In this document: positions 34,931-43,446 of the stretch, one piece after another | How positions within the stretch are numbered: the stretch's first letter is position 1 | Layout of the letters: each line of letters starts with the position of its first letter | Assembly (NCBI RefSeq): GCF_011516645.4 | Contig: NZ_CP088285.1 | Coordinates: forward strand, 6,652,501-6,716,500 | Length of the DNA: 64,000 bases | Source: Bradyrhizobium septentrionale | GTDB taxonomy: Bacteria > Pseudomonadota > Alphaproteobacteria > Rhizobiales > Xanthobacteraceae | Reading direction: 5' to 3' | Notes under the pieces: generated by a model | Told to the model about the DNA's origin: nothing | Databases searched by the model: none | What the model saw: the letters and a program-made list of their open reading frames with translations, nothing else | Translations under genes and position numbers: made by a program

Positions 34931-35242
34931 ATGATGAGCATGCTTGATAAAGCGGACGGACAAATCGTTACCGGCAATGTGCGGCTGGTGCATGCGGTCG
35001 GCATGCACGCGCGCCCCGCGGTCAAGCTGACCAAGCTCGCCAAGAAGTTCCAGGCGCAGATCTCCGTGCGGGTCGCGGACGCGCCGGAATGGATCAACGC
35101 CAAGAGCGTGGCCAAGATCATGGCGATGCGCGCCGCACACGGCAGCACGATCGAGATCAAGGCCTCCGGCAGCGATGCCGAGGCTGCGGTCGCGGCGCTG
35201 GTCGATCTGATCGCAAGCGATTTCCCGGATGGAGCACCGTAG
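34931..35242 (+). CDS. HPr-like phosphocarrier protein
   Basis: A 103-residue PTS phosphocarrier. The active His is H26 (GMHARPAVKL), and a Ser is kept at the regulatory position (S59, NAKSVAKIM). It links EI to DhaM in this dedicated phosphorylation chain. The start could be any of three Met codons at 34931-34942. It overlaps the possible longer start of the EI gene and ends 1 base before the chosen EI start codon. Confidence 0.9.
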   Translation: MMSMLDKADGQIVTGNVRLVHAVGMHARPAVKLTKLAKKFQAQISVRVADAPEWINAKSVAKIMAMRAAHGSTIEIKASGSDAEAAVAALVDLIASDFPDGAP

Positions 35243-35243
35243 C

Positions 35244-36863
35244 ATGCAGGGCGGCGCTGCAGGGCTGGCCTACCGCGGCAGGACCGCCTCGATCGGCTTT
35301 GCCCACGGCCCGTTGGTCCGTGTCGACGCGGGCGCGGCCGGCGAGCGAGTGGCCGGCACGCTGGTCGAGGAGGCGCTGGCCCTGCGCAATGCGATCGACG
35401 TCGCGAGCGGGCAGATCGCCGATCTTGCCGCCAGCGCCGGCGGCGAAGCCGCGCAGATTCTCGAATTCCAGGTCGCGCTGCTGGAGGATGAGGATTTGAT
35501 CGAGGCGATCTTCGGGGCGATCGGCGAGGGACGTCCCGCCGATATCGCATGGCGCTCGACGCTCGACGCCCACATCGCCGACTACAATTCCGCACCGGAC
35601 GACTATCTGAAGGCGCGTTCCTCCGATCTCGCGGATTTGCGCGATCGGGTGATCCACATTCTGGGCGGCGACCAGGACCAGCCGCTGAAGATCCCGAGCG
35701 GGGGCGTGGTCTGTGCTGACGATCTGCCGCCATCGCGATTCCTCGAGATTGACTGGTCCGGCGGCGGCGGCTTGGCGCTGTTGCGCGGCAGCCCGACCAG
35801 TCATGTCGCGATGCTGGCGCGGGCGCGCGGCATCCCGATGGTGGTGCAGCTCGGTGCCATTCCGGACACCGGCACCACGGCACTGCTCGACGGCGAAGGC
35901 GCGACGCTGGAGCTCGATCCCAGCGTCGAGCAGGTCCGCACGTTCGAGAAGCGACGCGACAGCCATCGCAAGAGCAGGGCATCCGCGCGCGCGATCCTGC
36001 GGCGGCCGACGGCCTCGTGGCGCGGCGAGCACATCAAGCTCCTCATCAACATCCAGCGCGTCGAGGATCTCGAACATGCCGACGCGCAATATGCCGACGG
36101 CATCGGCCTGATGCGCACCGAGTTCCTGCTCGCCGGGCGGAGCGATCTGCCGGACGAGGAGGCCCAATTCCAGGCCTATGACGAGGTGTTGCATTGGGCC
36201 GGCCAGCGGCCGGTCACCATCCGCACCTTCGATGCGGGCGGCGACAAGCCGGTGCCGGGCTTCACGCTGGACGGCGAAGCCAATCCGTTCCTCGGGGTGC
36301 GCGGCCTGCGGCTGTGCCTTGCCCGGCCCGAGATCTTTGCGGTTCAGCTCCGCGCGCTGGCGCGGGCCGCGGTGCGCGGCAATCTCAAGGTCATGTTCCC
36401 GATGGTCACGTCGGCGGACGAGCTCGAGGCGGGGCGGAAGCTGTTCGCCGATGTCGTGCAGCGCTTGCAGGCGGACGGCATTGCCGCGATGCTGCCCGAG
36501 CTCGGAATCATGGTCGAGGTTCCGGCGGCGGCCCTGGCGATTGCGAGCTTCAAGGCGTCCTTCTTCTCGATCGGCTCGAACGATCTCGCGCAATATGTCC
36601 TGGCCTGCGATCGTTCCAACGGAGCTCTCGCCCTCCTGATGGATCCGCTGCATCCGGCAGTGCTCGAACTGATCGCGCGGACCGCGGAGCATGGGCGGCG
36701 CGCTGCGATCGGCGTCAGCCTGTGTGGCGACATGGCGGGTGATCCGCGCTGCCTGCCGGCCCTGCTGAATTGCGGGCTGCGCGAACTCTCGGTCAACGCA
36801 TCGGCGCTGGCGCAGATCAAGCAGACCATCGACCGGCTGAGCGGTGGAGGCGGCCTTGGCTGA
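35244..36863 (+). CDS. PEP-protein phosphotransferase (enzyme I)
   Basis: A 539-residue PTS enzyme I that takes phosphate from PEP. The active His is H187 (GSPTSHVAMLARARGIP); the C-terminal PEP-binding domain has GLMRTEFLLAGR, RTFDAGGDKP, GSNDLAQYVLACDR and the Cys loop SLCGDMAGDP. The ATG at 35244 with GGAG nine bases upstream is preferred over ATG 35229, which overlaps the HPr gene. It completes the private EI-HPr-DhaM-DhaL-DhaK relay. Confidence 0.92.
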   Translation: MQGGAAGLAYRGRTASIGFAHGPLVRVDAGAAGERVAGTLVEEALALRNAIDVASGQIADLAASAGGEAAQILEFQVALLEDEDLIEAIFGAIGEGRPADIAWRSTLDAHIADYNSAPDDYLKARSSDLADLRDRVIHILGGDQDQPLKIPSGGVVCADDLPPSRFLEIDWSGGGGLALLRGSPTSHVAMLARARGIPMVVQLGAIPDTGTTALLDGEGATLELDPSVEQVRTFEKRRDSHRKSRASARAILRRPTASWRGEHIKLLINIQRVEDLEHADAQYADGIGLMRTEFLLAGRSDLPDEEAQFQAYDEVLHWAGQRPVTIRTFDAGGDKPVPGFTLDGEANPFLGVRGLRLCLARPEIFAVQLRALARAAVRGNLKVMFPMVTSADELEAGRKLFADVVQRLQADGIAAMLPELGIMVEVPAAALAIASFKASFFSIGSNDLAQYVLACDRSNGALALLMDPLHPAVLELIARTAEHGRRAAIGVSLCGDMAGDPRCLPALLNCGLRELSVNASALAQIKQTIDRLSGGGGLG

Positions 36864-37278
36864 TATGGCGGCCGATGACGCGCCCGAGGCCGGTGCAGTT
36901 GCGGTCTACAAGCGCATCTTCAAGGAGGTGCTGGAGAGCCGTCCGTCGGGCATGCGGCTCCGGCTGGCCCATGCCATGGGGAAGAACCGCAGCTTCGTCA
37001 GCCAGATCAGCAATCCGGCCTATCCGGTACCGATACCGGTGCAGCATCTCAACACGATCTTCGATGTCTGCCATTTTCCGCCGCAGGCGAAGACGGCCTT
37101 CCTTCGCGCCTATGCGCGCGCACATCCGCGCCGCGTCGGCCGGTTGAGCGAAGGTTCGCACGAGCGGACCCTGACGCTGCATCTGCCGGATCTCGGCAGC
37201 GCCAAGCGCAACGCCGAGCTCGACGCGCTGCTGCAGGAGTTCACGCGGCGGCTGATTGCCATCATGCGGGAAAAATAG
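36844..37278 (+). CDS. Small helix-turn-helix-like protein of the dha operon
   Basis: About 144 residues, overlapping the EI gene by 20 bases. The central part (MRLRLAHAMGKNRSFVSQISN) resembles a lambda-repressor-type helix-turn-helix. The C-terminal part has a Leu-rich stretch (LHLPDLGSAKRNAELDALLQEF). I do not recognise the family. Starts at GTG 36844, TTG 36856 (GGAGG five bases upstream) and ATG 36865 are possible. Its place between EI and DhaK suggests regulation of, or association with, the kinase, but this is inference. Confidence 0.65.
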   Translation: MEAALADMAADDAPEAGAVAVYKRIFKEVLESRPSGMRLRLAHAMGKNRSFVSQISNPAYPVPIPVQHLNTIFDVCHFPPQAKTAFLRAYARAHPRRVGRLSEGSHERTLTLHLPDLGSAKRNAELDALLQEFTRRLIAIMREK

Positions 37279-37315
37279 GCGAGAAACGCCGAACGGACGA
37301 AGCGGGGAGGAAACA

Positions 37316-38299
37316 ATGAAGAAGTTCATCAATGCGGTCGACAACGTTCTCGCCGAGAGCCTCGACGGCTTTGCGAGCGCGCACGCCGACCTCGTCATGC
37401 TCGGGGCCGAGCGGAAATTCGTCCGTCGCCGCGAGCTGAACCCGAAGAAAGTTGCGCTGGTGTCGGGGGGCGGCAGTGGACATGAGCCGCTGCATGCCGG
37501 CTTCGTCGGCTACGGCATGCTCGACGCCGCCTGTCCCGGGCAGGTGTTCACCTCGCCGACGCCGGACCAGATCGTCGAGGCGGCCCAGGCGGTCGCGGGC
37601 GACGCCGGCGTCCTGTTCATCGTCAAGAACTATGCCGGCGACCGCATGAACTTCGAGATGGCGGCCGAGATCGCCGAGGGCCGCACCGCGACCATCGTGA
37701 CCGACGACGACGTGGCGGTCGAGAAGTCGACTTACAGTATCGGGCGCCGCGGCGTCGCCGGCACGTTGATCGTCGAGAAGATCGTCGGCGCGGCCGCCGA
37801 GAAGGGCGCCGATCTCGCCTCCTGCGTGGCGCTCGGCGAGCGCGTCAACGCGCAGACGCGCTCGATGGGCGTCGCGCTGACCAGCTGCACCGTCCCGGCC
37901 GCGGGCACGCCGACCTTTGCGCTGGGCGAAGACGAGATGGAGATGGGGGTCGGCATTCACGGCGAGCCGGGACGCCGCCGCGTCAAGCTGGCAGCGGCTG
38001 ATGCGATCGCCGCCGAGATGACGACGGCCATTGCGGAGGATCTCGGCGCGCGTGCCGGGGCCGAGGCGCTGCTGCTCGTCAACGGTTTCGGCGGCACGCC
38101 GACGATCGAGCTCTATTTGATGTACAACGCGGCGCGCCGGATGCTCGAAAGTCGTGGCCTGCGCATCGCCCGTTCGCTGGTTGGCAGTTACGCCACCTCG
38201 CTGGACATGGCGGGTTGCTCGCTCACCGTGAGCCTGCTCGATGCCGAAACGGCCGCGCTCTGGGACGCGCCCGTGCGCACGGCTGCGTTGAGATGGTAA
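37316..38299 (+). CDS. dhaK: Dihydroxyacetone kinase subunit DhaK
   Basis: A 327-residue substrate-binding subunit. GGGSGHEP at 51-58 and the covalent substrate-binding His H215 (GVGIHGEPG) are both present, followed by VNGFGGTP. The His binds dihydroxyacetone, or a related ketose, as a hemiaminal. GGGAGG upstream supports the ATG at 37316. It is separated from DhaL and DhaM by the HPr and EI genes, an unusual order, and ends the operon. Confidence 0.93.
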   Translation: MKKFINAVDNVLAESLDGFASAHADLVMLGAERKFVRRRELNPKKVALVSGGGSGHEPLHAGFVGYGMLDAACPGQVFTSPTPDQIVEAAQAVAGDAGVLFIVKNYAGDRMNFEMAAEIAEGRTATIVTDDDVAVEKSTYSIGRRGVAGTLIVEKIVGAAAEKGADLASCVALGERVNAQTRSMGVALTSCTVPAAGTPTFALGEDEMEMGVGIHGEPGRRRVKLAAADAIAAEMTTAIAEDLGARAGAEALLLVNGFGGTPTIELYLMYNAARRMLESRGLRIARSLVGSYATSLDMAGCSLTVSLLDAETAALWDAPVRTAALRW

Positions 38300-38487
38300 C
38301 CGCCGTCGCCCTGGCGCGGCGCTCGATCATTCGTGGGTAGCGCATCATCCGGATTGGATTCGTCGCCGATATCGAGCCATTGCGAAAACCGGCGGACAAT
38401 CCGGTTGCGTCCGGCTCGCCGCGAGCGTGATCAGATCCTGCATCTGCGAATCGTCGAAGCCGGTCAGGTGGTTTTCCACCGTGCCGA

Positions 38488-39168
38488 TTATGGTGTTGCG
38501 TTCGCCTTGACCGGCGGATCCTGTACGCCGTAGCTGCCAAATGCAGCGGCGGTTTCGCTGATGTCGGCCTCGCTCAGCAATACCGGTCCACCGATCGCCA
38601 GGGAGAGATAATATTGCCGGGCAATGGTCTCGAGTTCGACCGCCAGCCACATCGCCTTGTCCAGTGATGTCCCCGTGGCGATCATTCCGTGATTGGCCAG
38701 CAGGCAGGCGGTGCGATTCTCCAGCGCTTTCAGTGCATGCTCGGATAGTTCCTTGGTGCCGAACCTGGCATAGTCGGCAACACGCACGTTCATGCCGCCA
38801 AAGGCCGCCATCATGTAGTGGCATGCCGGGATCTCCTTGCGCGCGATCGCCAGCACGGTGGAATAGGTCGCATGGGTATGGACGATACCTCCGACGTCGG
38901 GTCGCGCTTTCATGATGTCGAGATGGAAGCGCCATTCGGTGGAGGGCTTGAGCGGACCGCGCCATGATCCGTATTCGCCTTCGATCGGCATTGCCGCGAT
39001 CATATCGGGCGTGAGCAGGTCGTAAGGCGTTGCCGACGGTGAAATCAGCATGGTGTTACCGTGGCGGGCGGAGATATTTCCGGACGTGCCCTGGTTCAGC
39101 CCCGTGGCATTCATCCAGCGGCATTTCGCGATGATCGCCTCGCGCAACTGAAGTTCACTGTCGGTCAT
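38488..39168 (-). CDS. Class II aldolase/adducin family protein (paralogue of 4439-5164)
   Basis: A 226-residue zinc-dependent class II aldolase or decarboxylase. Zinc ligands H97, H99 and H160 and the catalytic E78 are at the same numbers as in the paralogue at 4439, with about three quarters identity by eye. It lacks that protein's Lys/Arg tail. It is the last gene of a minus-strand operon with the SDR and AraM-like genes and converges on DhaK. The likely role is cleavage of a phosphorylated ketose to DHAP and an aldehyde, or a related reaction. Confidence 0.87.
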   Translation of the reverse strand: MTDSELQLREAIIAKCRWMNATGLNQGTSGNISARHGNTMLISPSATPYDLLTPDMIAAMPIEGEYGSWRGPLKPSTEWRFHLDIMKARPDVGGIVHTHATYSTVLAIARKEIPACHYMMAAFGGMNVRVADYARFGTKELSEHALKALENRTACLLANHGMIATGTSLDKAMWLAVELETIARQYYLSLAIGGPVLLSEADISETAAAFGSYGVQDPPVKANATP

Positions 39169-39198
39169 GGTCGGCTCCTGAAGGTCGGCGCTGAGCGC

Positions 39199-39924
39199 TC
39201 AGTATTTTTGTCGAGTCGGCGTGATGCAGATCTCCTGCACCAGCGCCTTTTGCGGAAGGTTGTAGGCGTCGAGGATCAGGTCGGCGACGTGCTCGGCCCC
39301 GATGCCGCCGCCGATCGCCGCCTTGTTTGCGTCATAGCTCGCACGTGTCACCGGGTCCTTCACGCCATCCAGGACCTCGGTCTCGATGATGCCGGGCGAA
39401 ATGACGATCACGCGAACATCGTAGGCGGACAGATATTCGCGAAGGCTCTCGGAGACGCCGTGGACGAAATATTTGGTCCCGCAATAGACCGTGTGATCGG
39501 GATAGACCTTGCGCCCAGCGATCGAACTCATCATGACAAGCGTACCGTGGCGACGGTCCATCATGCCCGACATGACGGCATGTACGCTGTTCATGACACC
39601 GTTGACGTTGATGGCGATCATTTCGTCCCAGTCGGCGGGGTCCTGCTTGCCGACGTCACCGAGCCTTGCGATGCCGGCATTGGCGAACATCATGTCCACC
39701 GGGCCGAACCTTGCTTCGGCGTCACGTACCGCCGCGGCGAGCATCGCGCGATCACGCACGTCCACCTTGCGACAGACCGAATTGGGCAGACGCAGCGCCT
39801 CCAGCCGTTCGATCCGGCGCGCCATCAGCAGCACGGGGTGGCCGGTCGCGGAGAAGGCGCGGGCGGTCGCTTCTCCGATGCCGGAGCTCGCCCCGGTCAC
39901 GGCGACAAGCGGCTTTGCGGTCAT
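39199..39924 (-). CDS. Short-chain dehydrogenase/reductase
   Basis: A 241-residue classical SDR. It has the cofactor motif GASSGIGEA, the NAG motif (FANAGIA), the catalytic Ser (MSSIAG) and YxxxK (YCGTKY). GGAGG eight bases before the ATG at 39924 decides the start. It could oxidise a polyol to a ketose before phosphorylation, in line with its neighbours. Confidence 0.88.
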   Translation of the reverse strand: MTAKPLVAVTGASSGIGEATARAFSATGHPVLLMARRIERLEALRLPNSVCRKVDVRDRAMLAAAVRDAEARFGPVDMMFANAGIARLGDVGKQDPADWDEMIAINVNGVMNSVHAVMSGMMDRRHGTLVMMSSIAGRKVYPDHTVYCGTKYFVHGVSESLREYLSAYDVRVIVISPGIIETEVLDGVKDPVTRASYDANKAAIGGGIGAEHVADLILDAYNLPQKALVQEICITPTRQKY

Positions 39925-39940
39925 GTCACAGGCCTCCCTC

Positions 39941-41260
39941 TCAAAGTTCGCCTTGCGCAAACGCCTCCAGCGTCCCGGCGTCTGCGGCAATGTCGAGGAA
40001 CGAAAAGCGGTTGCGCATCTCGCGACAATGCACGATGGCCTCGCGATAGAGATCGACGGGCACAGCCAGTTCGGTCGCCGTCGTGGCGCCGCCCGCAGCC
40101 GACAATAGTCGCTTCATCTCGCCGACCGGGATCGCGAACCCGGCGAGCTCGCGCCGCAAGTCAGGCCACGTGTCGTCGAGCTTGCGATTGAATGCGATGG
40201 CGCCGTCGCGGTCGAAAGCCTTTTTTTTCAACTCCGCCAGGCATTGCGATGCGACTTCATCGCCAAAGCGGCTGGCCATGCCGGGGGCGTCGATAGGGGT
40301 GGCGTGAACCGAAGGCGGCTGATCGCTGGCAAGCATGTGCTGCTGCAGGCGCGCCATGCTCAGCGACGCGATGCCGACTTGCTGGCCGTGCAGGCTGCCC
40401 GGATGCCGCGCTCCCGCGAAGCAGTCGATGTAATGCGAGATCTGGTGTTCACCCATCGAACCATGGTGCGAAATGCCGGTGAACGAAATGCCCAGTCCGC
40501 ACAGGGTTAGCACGCGATAGAGATACCCCATCGCCTCGATATCGCCTTTGGGCAGGTTCGCGGCGCGCTTGTTGAGCTCAACTTCGTCGGCGGCCTGGAT
40601 CGTGTAAGGCTCATGAAAGTACGCCGTTCCCAACAGCCGGTGTGACATCCACCAGTCGGTTTGGGCGACTGAGCGGGCGAGGCAGTCGGCGAATCCGGAG
40701 GCGGCGAGATAGGGCGGCGCCGCGGCGGACACCTTGAGATCGACGAAGAAGCCGGCAGGTGTGTGCGAGGGCAGCGACACCTTCAGACCGCTGTCGAGGG
40801 TGAGCGAAGCGGTGGAGGAGGTATATCCGTTCATCGAAGCGGCGGTCGCGAACACGCAATAACGCCGCCCGTCGAGGCCGGTGACATACTTGCAGAGGTC
40901 ATTGACGGTACCCGAGCCGACGGCAACGACGGAATCGAAGCCGCGCAGTCTCTCGGTCAGATTGCGAACCTCGGCCATGTCGGCGTGCGGACGATCGAGA
41001 ACGATGGCCTCGACGGAGCCGATCTCGCGCAGTGCCCTTGCAATCCGCACGCCCAGCGCGTCGTAGGTCGCCTGATCGGCGACCAGAGCAAGGCTGTGCC
41101 CCAGCTTCAGGGACGCAACCAACTCGGCCTCGCGGCCCTCGAGGCTGTCTTCAATCACGATGGAATCGTAGGGCACCTTCACGCGGGCGCCGGTCAGCGG
41201 ATTGGTCCAGCGGCCAGCCACCAAATCGTCGATCAGCGCGGTCCAGTTCTGCTTCGACAT
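39941..41260 (-). CDS. AraM-like sn-glycerol-1-phosphate dehydrogenase family protein
   Basis: A 439-residue metal-dependent dehydrogenase. It has the nucleotide motif VGSGTVNDLCKY, ASMNGYTSSTASLT, the Asp ligand in SGFADCLARSVAQTDW and the two His ligands in HHGSMGEHQISH and LHGQQVG. Bacterial AraM interconverts DHAP and glycerol 1-phosphate; in a polyol cluster it might instead act on a tetritol phosphate. The ATG at 41260 is chosen, and an open extension to 41329 runs into the operator region. It is divergent from the SorC regulator. Confidence 0.85.
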   Translation of the reverse strand: MSKQNWTALIDDLVAGRWTNPLTGARVKVPYDSIVIEDSLEGREAELVASLKLGHSLALVADQATYDALGVRIARALREIGSVEAIVLDRPHADMAEVRNLTERLRGFDSVVAVGSGTVNDLCKYVTGLDGRRYCVFATAASMNGYTSSTASLTLDSGLKVSLPSHTPAGFFVDLKVSAAAPPYLAASGFADCLARSVAQTDWWMSHRLLGTAYFHEPYTIQAADEVELNKRAANLPKGDIEAMGYLYRVLTLCGLGISFTGISHHGSMGEHQISHYIDCFAGARHPGSLHGQQVGIASLSMARLQQHMLASDQPPSVHATPIDAPGMASRFGDEVASQCLAELKKKAFDRDGAIAFNRKLDDTWPDLRRELAGFAIPVGEMKRLLSAAGGATTATELAVPVDLYREAIVHCREMRNRFSFLDIAADAGTLEAFAQGEL

Positions 41261-41320
41261 CGAGAAAATCCCGCACAACGCTTCGGCACCGCAGCACCGG
41301 TCGTGACATTCGACAAAACT

Positions 41321-41356
41321 AATTGGCAATTAATCGAGCCAATTGACAATTGTCAA
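41321..41356. promoter_or_regulatory. Palindromic operators between the AraM-like and SorC genes
   Basis: AATTGGC (41321-41327) and GCCAATT (41338-41344) form an inverted repeat with a 10-base spacer. Overlapping it is the perfect 14-base palindrome TTGACAATTGTCAA at 41343-41356. Both lie between divergent genes, 46 bases or more from the SorC start, and are likely binding sites for that regulator. Confidence 0.7.
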
Positions 41357-41401
41357 CTCGATGTGCATTTTGTGTATCCGACACTGAGGCCGCGATCGCC
41401 G

Positions 41402-42439
41402 ATGACCAGGACGCTGCAACGCAAAGTGACACCGCCGCGCATCAAGCGCCGGGCGTTGTCGATTCCTGCAGAGTTCGACAGTGATCCGGTCGTGTGGGCG
41501 GCCTGGCTCTACTACGAGGAGGGCATGACGCAGGAGGAGGTCGCCGATCAGCTCGGCGTCTCGCGCGCGTCGGTGGTGAACTTCCTGCAGGAGGCCCGCG
41601 ACCGCAACATCGTCACCATCGCGGTCTCGTCACGGCACTTGCAGACCATCGGTCTCGCACGCGAAGTGGCCGACGCTTACGGCTTGTCCAACTGCCTCGT
41701 CGTGCCTGACGATGGAGGTCGGCTGCCGGTGCACGAGCGGATCGGCATGGCCGCCGCGCGGTTGCTGATCGAGCGTTTGCAGCCCGACGACGTGCTCGGC
41801 GTTTCCTGGGGGCGGACGGTGCAGGCCTTGTCGGCCGCGTTGCCCGAGATGAAGCTGCCTGGTGTGACGGTTACCCAGATCACCGGCTGCTCGATCGGAA
41901 CGACGGAATTCTCGCCGGAACTGTGCACCTCCAACATCGCCAACAAGCTTGGCGCGCGATGCGTCAATCTGCACGCCCCCGGCATCGTCTCCACGGCGCA
42001 GATCAAGCGCCTGTTCATGCAGGAGCCGGCGCTGGTCGAGACCTTCAAGATCATCCACTCGAGCAACAAGGTGCTGTTCGGCGTCGGCAGTGTGGATGAC
42101 GCGGGTACCGCGATGCGCAGCGGATACATGACGCCGGAGAAGATCGAGCCGTATCTCGCGCGCGGCGCGGTCGGCGTCGTGAGTGGACGTTTCATCGACC
42201 GGGACGGCAAGCCGCTCCTGGGCGCGCTCGACAATCAGATGATCGGCCTCACGCTGGACGAGATTGCCAAGGTGCCGGAACGAATCTGCATTGCCGGCGG
42301 AACCGACAAGATCGACGCGGTCTACGCGGCGCTCAACAACAACTACGCGACGATATTGGTGACCGACGTGGCAACGGCGAGAACGCTGGTGCCGCGTGCG
42401 GCCCGATCTCACCGAGCCGGAGTATCACGCCGGCCCTGA
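41402..42439 (+). CDS. SorC/DeoR-type sugar-responsive transcriptional regulator
   Basis: A 345-residue regulator. The N-terminal helix-turn-helix is EEGMTQEEVADQLGVSRASVVNFLQEARDRNIV, and the C-terminal half is a sugar-phosphate-binding SorC domain (VLGVSWGRTVQALS, GVGSVDDAGTAMRSGYM, CIAGGTDKIDAVYAAL). EryD of the erythritol pathway belongs to the same class. It probably represses the flanking operons until a phosphorylated sugar binds. The last 15 or so residues (ARSHRAGVSRRP) look non-conserved. The ATG at 41402 is chosen; the open frame upstream overlaps the operators. Confidence 0.9.
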   Translation: MTRTLQRKVTPPRIKRRALSIPAEFDSDPVVWAAWLYYEEGMTQEEVADQLGVSRASVVNFLQEARDRNIVTIAVSSRHLQTIGLAREVADAYGLSNCLVVPDDGGRLPVHERIGMAAARLLIERLQPDDVLGVSWGRTVQALSAALPEMKLPGVTVTQITGCSIGTTEFSPELCTSNIANKLGARCVNLHAPGIVSTAQIKRLFMQEPALVETFKIIHSSNKVLFGVGSVDDAGTAMRSGYMTPEKIEPYLARGAVGVVSGRFIDRDGKPLLGALDNQMIGLTLDEIAKVPERICIAGGTDKIDAVYAALNNNYATILVTDVATARTLVPRAARSHRAGVSRRP

Positions 42440-42504
42440 TCCTGAACAGCGAACTGGGCCGCAGAGCCCGGCGCCGAGAAAAAGCGATGCGCGAGGAAAC
42501 GTCA

Positions 42505-43446
42505 ATGGTTTCGCAGCAGGTGCCAAGTCTGGCCGTCGACGTGCCGGTGTCCGGCACGGAGCGTCGCCGGGTTTGGCCGCGATTTTTGACCTCGGAACAC
42601 CCGTTTCCCTGGCTGGCGCCGATCACCGCGTTGATCCTGGCGTTCGGGGTCTATCCGCTGCTCTATGCGCTGTGGCTGACGTTCTTCAAGCGCAACCCGG
42701 TCACCCGCCTGAACGTCTTCAACCCGACCTGGAACTGGGGAAAGCTGTTCGCCGATGAACGGGTATGGGGCGCGATCGGTCACACCTATCTGTACACGAT
42801 CAGCGCCCTGCTGATCGAACTGGGCCTTGGCCTTGCCATCGCATTGCTGCTCGACAGCGACCGCAGGGGCTACGGGCTGCTGCGCGCGCTGATGACGTTG
42901 CCGCTGGTGGTGCCGCCTGCCGTCACCGGCATGATGTTCCTCCTGATGCTGGACGGATCGTTCGGCGTATTGAGCACGGGCCTCGTATCGCTGGGGCTGT
43001 GGTCGCCGCAACATCCGATCCTCGCCTCCAGCGGTTCCGCACTGGCCGGCGTGCTGCTGGCCGATATCTGGCAGTGGACGCCGTTCATGGTGTTGATCAT
43101 GCTCGCCGGGCTGCGCGCCTTGCCCAAGGAACCCTTCGAGGCTGCCGCCATCGACGGCGCGACGGCGAGCCAAGCCTTCTTCCGCCTGACCCTGCCGATG
43201 CTCTCCAGGATCATCGCGTTGGCCGTCCTGATCCGCGGCGTCGACCTGTTCCGGATCTACGACTACGTGAAGGTGATGACGGACAGCGGGCCCGGCACCT
43301 CGACCGAGACGCTGACGTCTTACGCCGGCACGATCTATTTCAAGAACGCCGACTTTCCCTACGCCTCGACGATCTCGCTGTTCACGCTGCTGCTGGTGAT
43401 CGTCACCTCGAGCATCTTCATCAAGCTGTTCAAGGTGCGGTTCTGA
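42505..43446 (+). CDS. CUT1-type sugar ABC transporter permease
   Basis: A 313-residue permease with six membrane segments and the coupling loop FEAAAIDGATASQAFFRLTLPM. GAGGAAA before the ATG at 42505 fits better than ATG 42487. The stop overlaps the next start by one base. It belongs with the permease, binding protein and, further on, the ATPase at 48424. Confidence 0.9.
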   Translation: MVSQQVPSLAVDVPVSGTERRRVWPRFLTSEHPFPWLAPITALILAFGVYPLLYALWLTFFKRNPVTRLNVFNPTWNWGKLFADERVWGAIGHTYLYTISALLIELGLGLAIALLLDSDRRGYGLLRALMTLPLVVPPAVTGMMFLLMLDGSFGVLSTGLVSLGLWSPQHPILASSGSALAGVLLADIWQWTPFMVLIMLAGLRALPKEPFEAAAIDGATASQAFFRLTLPMLSRIIALAVLIRGVDLFRIYDYVKVMTDSGPGTSTETLTSYAGTIYFKNADFPYASTISLFTLLLVIVTSSIFIKLFKVRF

